Assembly (NCBI GenBank): GCA_902793195.1
Contig: CADBCS010000006.1
Coordinates: forward strand, 1-64,000
DNA: 64,000 nucleotides
Direction: 5' to 3'
DNA from: an uncultured Coriobacteriaceae bacterium
GTDB taxonomy: Bacteria; Actinomycetota; Coriobacteriia; Coriobacteriales; Atopobiaceae
Of the stretch, positions 62,854 through 64,000 are shown piece by piece. Every line of letters starts with the position of its first letter. Position 1 is the stretch's first letter. The position numbers and the translations under genes were made by a program. The notes beneath the pieces were generated by a model that saw only the letters and a list, made by a program, of their open reading frames with translations, made no database searches and was not told where the DNA came from.

Positions 62854-63054
62854 TTACCGGCCGATGCCGTAGACGCCACATTTGTCGGCAGGGCAGCCCC
62901 ATTCGTGCTCCGAGCACCAACCGCCGGCGATGCCTTCGAGTTGCTCGTCGGGAATCTCCATACCCTCCTCCTTGGCGAGCTCGAACAGCTCCTCGGAGGA
63001 GCCGCATGCACGTGCCTTCTCCCGCAGCTCGGGAGACAAGTCGTTGATGTTCAT
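62854..63054 (-). CDS. Nif11-type RiPP precursor peptide 1
   Basis: A 66-residue peptide. Residues 1-45 resemble a Nif11 leader: LSPELREKARACGSSEELFELA, then EGMEIPDEQLEGIAGG. The GG at 44-45 is the classic site for a C39-type peptidase. The core (46-66) is WCSEHEWGCPADKCGVYGIGR-like with Cys at 47, 54 and 59, and one Ser. GGAAGGAGAGGG lies upstream. A TATAAT box in reverse orientation at 63178-63183, with context shared by the second precursor, suggests coordinated expression with a long leader. No modifying enzyme for it is proven in the window. Confidence 0.75.
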   Translation of the reverse strand: MNINDLSPELREKARACGSSEELFELAKEEGMEIPDEQLEGIAGGWCSEHEWGCPADKCGVYGIGR

Positions 63055-63376
63055 TCCCTCTCCTTCCAGTCGTCGGGTGCTTCTTGACTATACCGACCCG
63101 CTTCCGACGGCGTTGCCGGCCGGCGGGTTTTCCGCGCGTCTCTCGACGACGAGCGCAGACATCCTATGCTCATATGTATTATACGCACGGCTTGTGCTCT
63201 TGTCTCGCGGTTTTCGAGCGTTCGCCGGCGAGAGCAGGGCGAAGCGCTCCATGCGCTCCAGAGTCGGCGATCTGGGCCCGATTCCGCACACTCGCGAGTG
63301 CGCACTTGGGCCATACGGGGCACGCGGCTCCGGCTGGCGGGGCCCGTGCCCACCGGGTCGCGCTGCCGCCCGCCCG
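63055..63376. other. Gap between the two precursor genes
   Basis: Holds the reverse TATAAT box at 63178-63183 and the long leader of precursor 1; near 63290-63300 an ACTCGCGAGT palindrome may terminate precursor 2. No further precursor is visible. Confidence 0.45.
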
Positions 63377-63571
63377 CTATTCGCCCCAGTTGTGATCGTC
63401 GCATAATTTGCAGGTGTAGTCTCCGCAGCTTTCCCATCCGCCCGAAACTCCCTCGAGCTCGGAGTCAGAAAGCTCGTAGCCCTCCTCCTGGGCGAGCGCA
63501 ATTATCTCCTCGGGCGTCTCGCAGCCCCTGAGCTTCGCCTTTACTGCCGGGTTCAGTTTCTCGGTGTCCAT
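63377..63571 (-). CDS. Nif11-type RiPP precursor peptide 2
   Basis: A 64-residue peptide parallel to precursor 1: a 45-residue Nif11-like leader (LNPAVKAKLRGCETPEEIIALAQEEGYELSDSELEGVSGG) and a core 46-64 starting at W46 with Cys at 49, 54 and 57. The GG at 44-45 and the following Trp align exactly with precursor 1, while the cores differ apart from Cys and Trp. AGGAGG precedes ATG 63571. A reverse TATAAT box lies at 63620-63625. Leaders conserved, cores variable: the hallmark of a ribosomal natural-product family. Confidence 0.8.
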   Translation of the reverse strand: MDTEKLNPAVKAKLRGCETPEEIIALAQEEGYELSDSELEGVSGGWESCGDYTCKLCDDHNWGE

Positions 63572-63732
63572 GCGACCTCCTATCATGTGGGACGTTGGAT
63601 GCTTTTGCTTCGCCATCCTATTATACGCAGGTCGGGCGCCGGTCGTCTCAGCGGGATTCGCGCGTCTGGGCTGTTCGCGGCCGCGTTCGCGTAGAATTGA
63701 CCGCAGCGATAATCCGGCTGGAAGGGGCGGAC

Positions 63733-64000
63733 GTGGCCTTCGAGGATTTGAAGGACAACGAGATGGTCGGCATACTGTGGAGCGGGGGATGGGACTCGAC
63801 GTTTCGCCTCCTTGAGCTCTCGCAGATAGAGGGGCTGTCCGTTCGCCCCATCTACGTGAGGGACCACGGACGGCCAGGCATGGCGCACGAGCTCGCCGCC
63901 ATGCGTGAAATCCTGCCACGGGTCCGCGACATCGCGCGGGCCCGCGTGCTGGACGTGGACCTGTACGACCGGGGCGCGATATGCCGCGACTTCCCGAACG
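63733..64000 (+). CDS. PP-loop ATP-pyrophosphatase, partial at window end
   Basis: The first 89 codons of a gene that runs off the window. After an N-terminal strand, LWSGGWDSTFRLLEL is the PP-loop motif SGGxDS used by QueC, GuaA-type and other adenylating enzymes to activate a carboxyl, carbonyl or thio group with ATP. The stretch RPIYVRDHGRPGMAHELAAMREIL continues the Rossmann-like fold. GTG 63733 was chosen because GGAAGGGG lies just upstream; ATG 63763 is possible. It diverges from the Nif11 precursors and could encode their modifying or activating enzyme. The final assignment needs the missing part. Confidence 0.7.
   Translation, partial: MAFEDLKDNEMVGILWSGGWDSTFRLLELSQIEGLSVRPIYVRDHGRPGMAHELAAMREILPRVRDIARARVLDVDLYDRGAICRDFPN

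Overview
The window is about 64 kb of high-GC DNA with Gram-positive, actinobacterial character. Two LytR-CpsA-Psr proteins, a polysaccharide deacetylase, a glycan branching enzyme, an actinobacterial-style groES-groEL operon and many Fe-S redox proteins suggest an anaerobic gut or oral Coriobacteriia (Olsenella/Atopobiaceae-like). This placement is inference; no rRNA or tRNA gene was found to confirm it.

Layout. 1-14.6 kb: a possible insertion-sequence end, a hotdog thioesterase, a HelD-type helicase overlapping a DEDD exonuclease, a split transketolase, trmB, a family 2 glycosyltransferase, a membrane-anchored deacetylase, a DUF3825-like protein, a PurF-like protein without its catalytic Cys, and an HTH protein with a membrane Ser/Thr kinase. 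14.6-24.7 kb: a duplicated hairpin array, icd, a DUF2442-HTH regulator, galK-galT, a GT-C-like membrane protein, a frameshifted PAP2 phosphatase, a small secreted protein and a lipoprotein phosphatase. 24.8-36.95 kb: SRP RNA with a good promoter, DedA, a solute:Na+ symporter, dnaX-ybaB-recR, nth, glgB with a histone-like tail, and groES-groEL. 36.95-37.63 kb: a dense intergenic repeat array.

37.6-47.0 kb is a redox island. One strand carries seven tightly packed genes: two 2-hydroxyacyl-CoA dehydratase/benzoyl-CoA reductase-like subunits, a polyferredoxin membrane protein, the ATP-driven activator, a DsbD_2-like permease and a two-component system. Read divergently from it are a membrane-anchored four-Cys protein and a four-cluster Fe-S protein. 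The parts fit ATP-driven low-potential electron transfer to an unknown substrate under sensor control.

47.0-55.5 kb: ychF whose 3' end is duplicated 1.2 kb downstream, bracketing a lower-GC insert with a DUF3800 gene; two LCP proteins; guaA; a 207-bp inverted-repeat element; and a YhcG/DUF1016 nuclease. 55.8-62.5 kb: a block of possibly transferred genes (LysR, aldo/keto reductase, two flavodoxin-like proteins, esterases, two broken genes) followed by a YafQ-DinJ toxin-antitoxin pair. 62.8-64 kb: two Nif11-leader peptide precursors with GG cleavage sites and three-Cys cores, facing the start of an ATP-pyrophosphatase gene cut off by the window end. This is a candidate RiPP locus.

The most promising leads are the Nif11/PP-loop locus, the ATP-dependent redox operon and the insert at the ychF 3' end. 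Intergenic DNA is rich in palindromic repeats, several of which probably act as bidirectional terminators.
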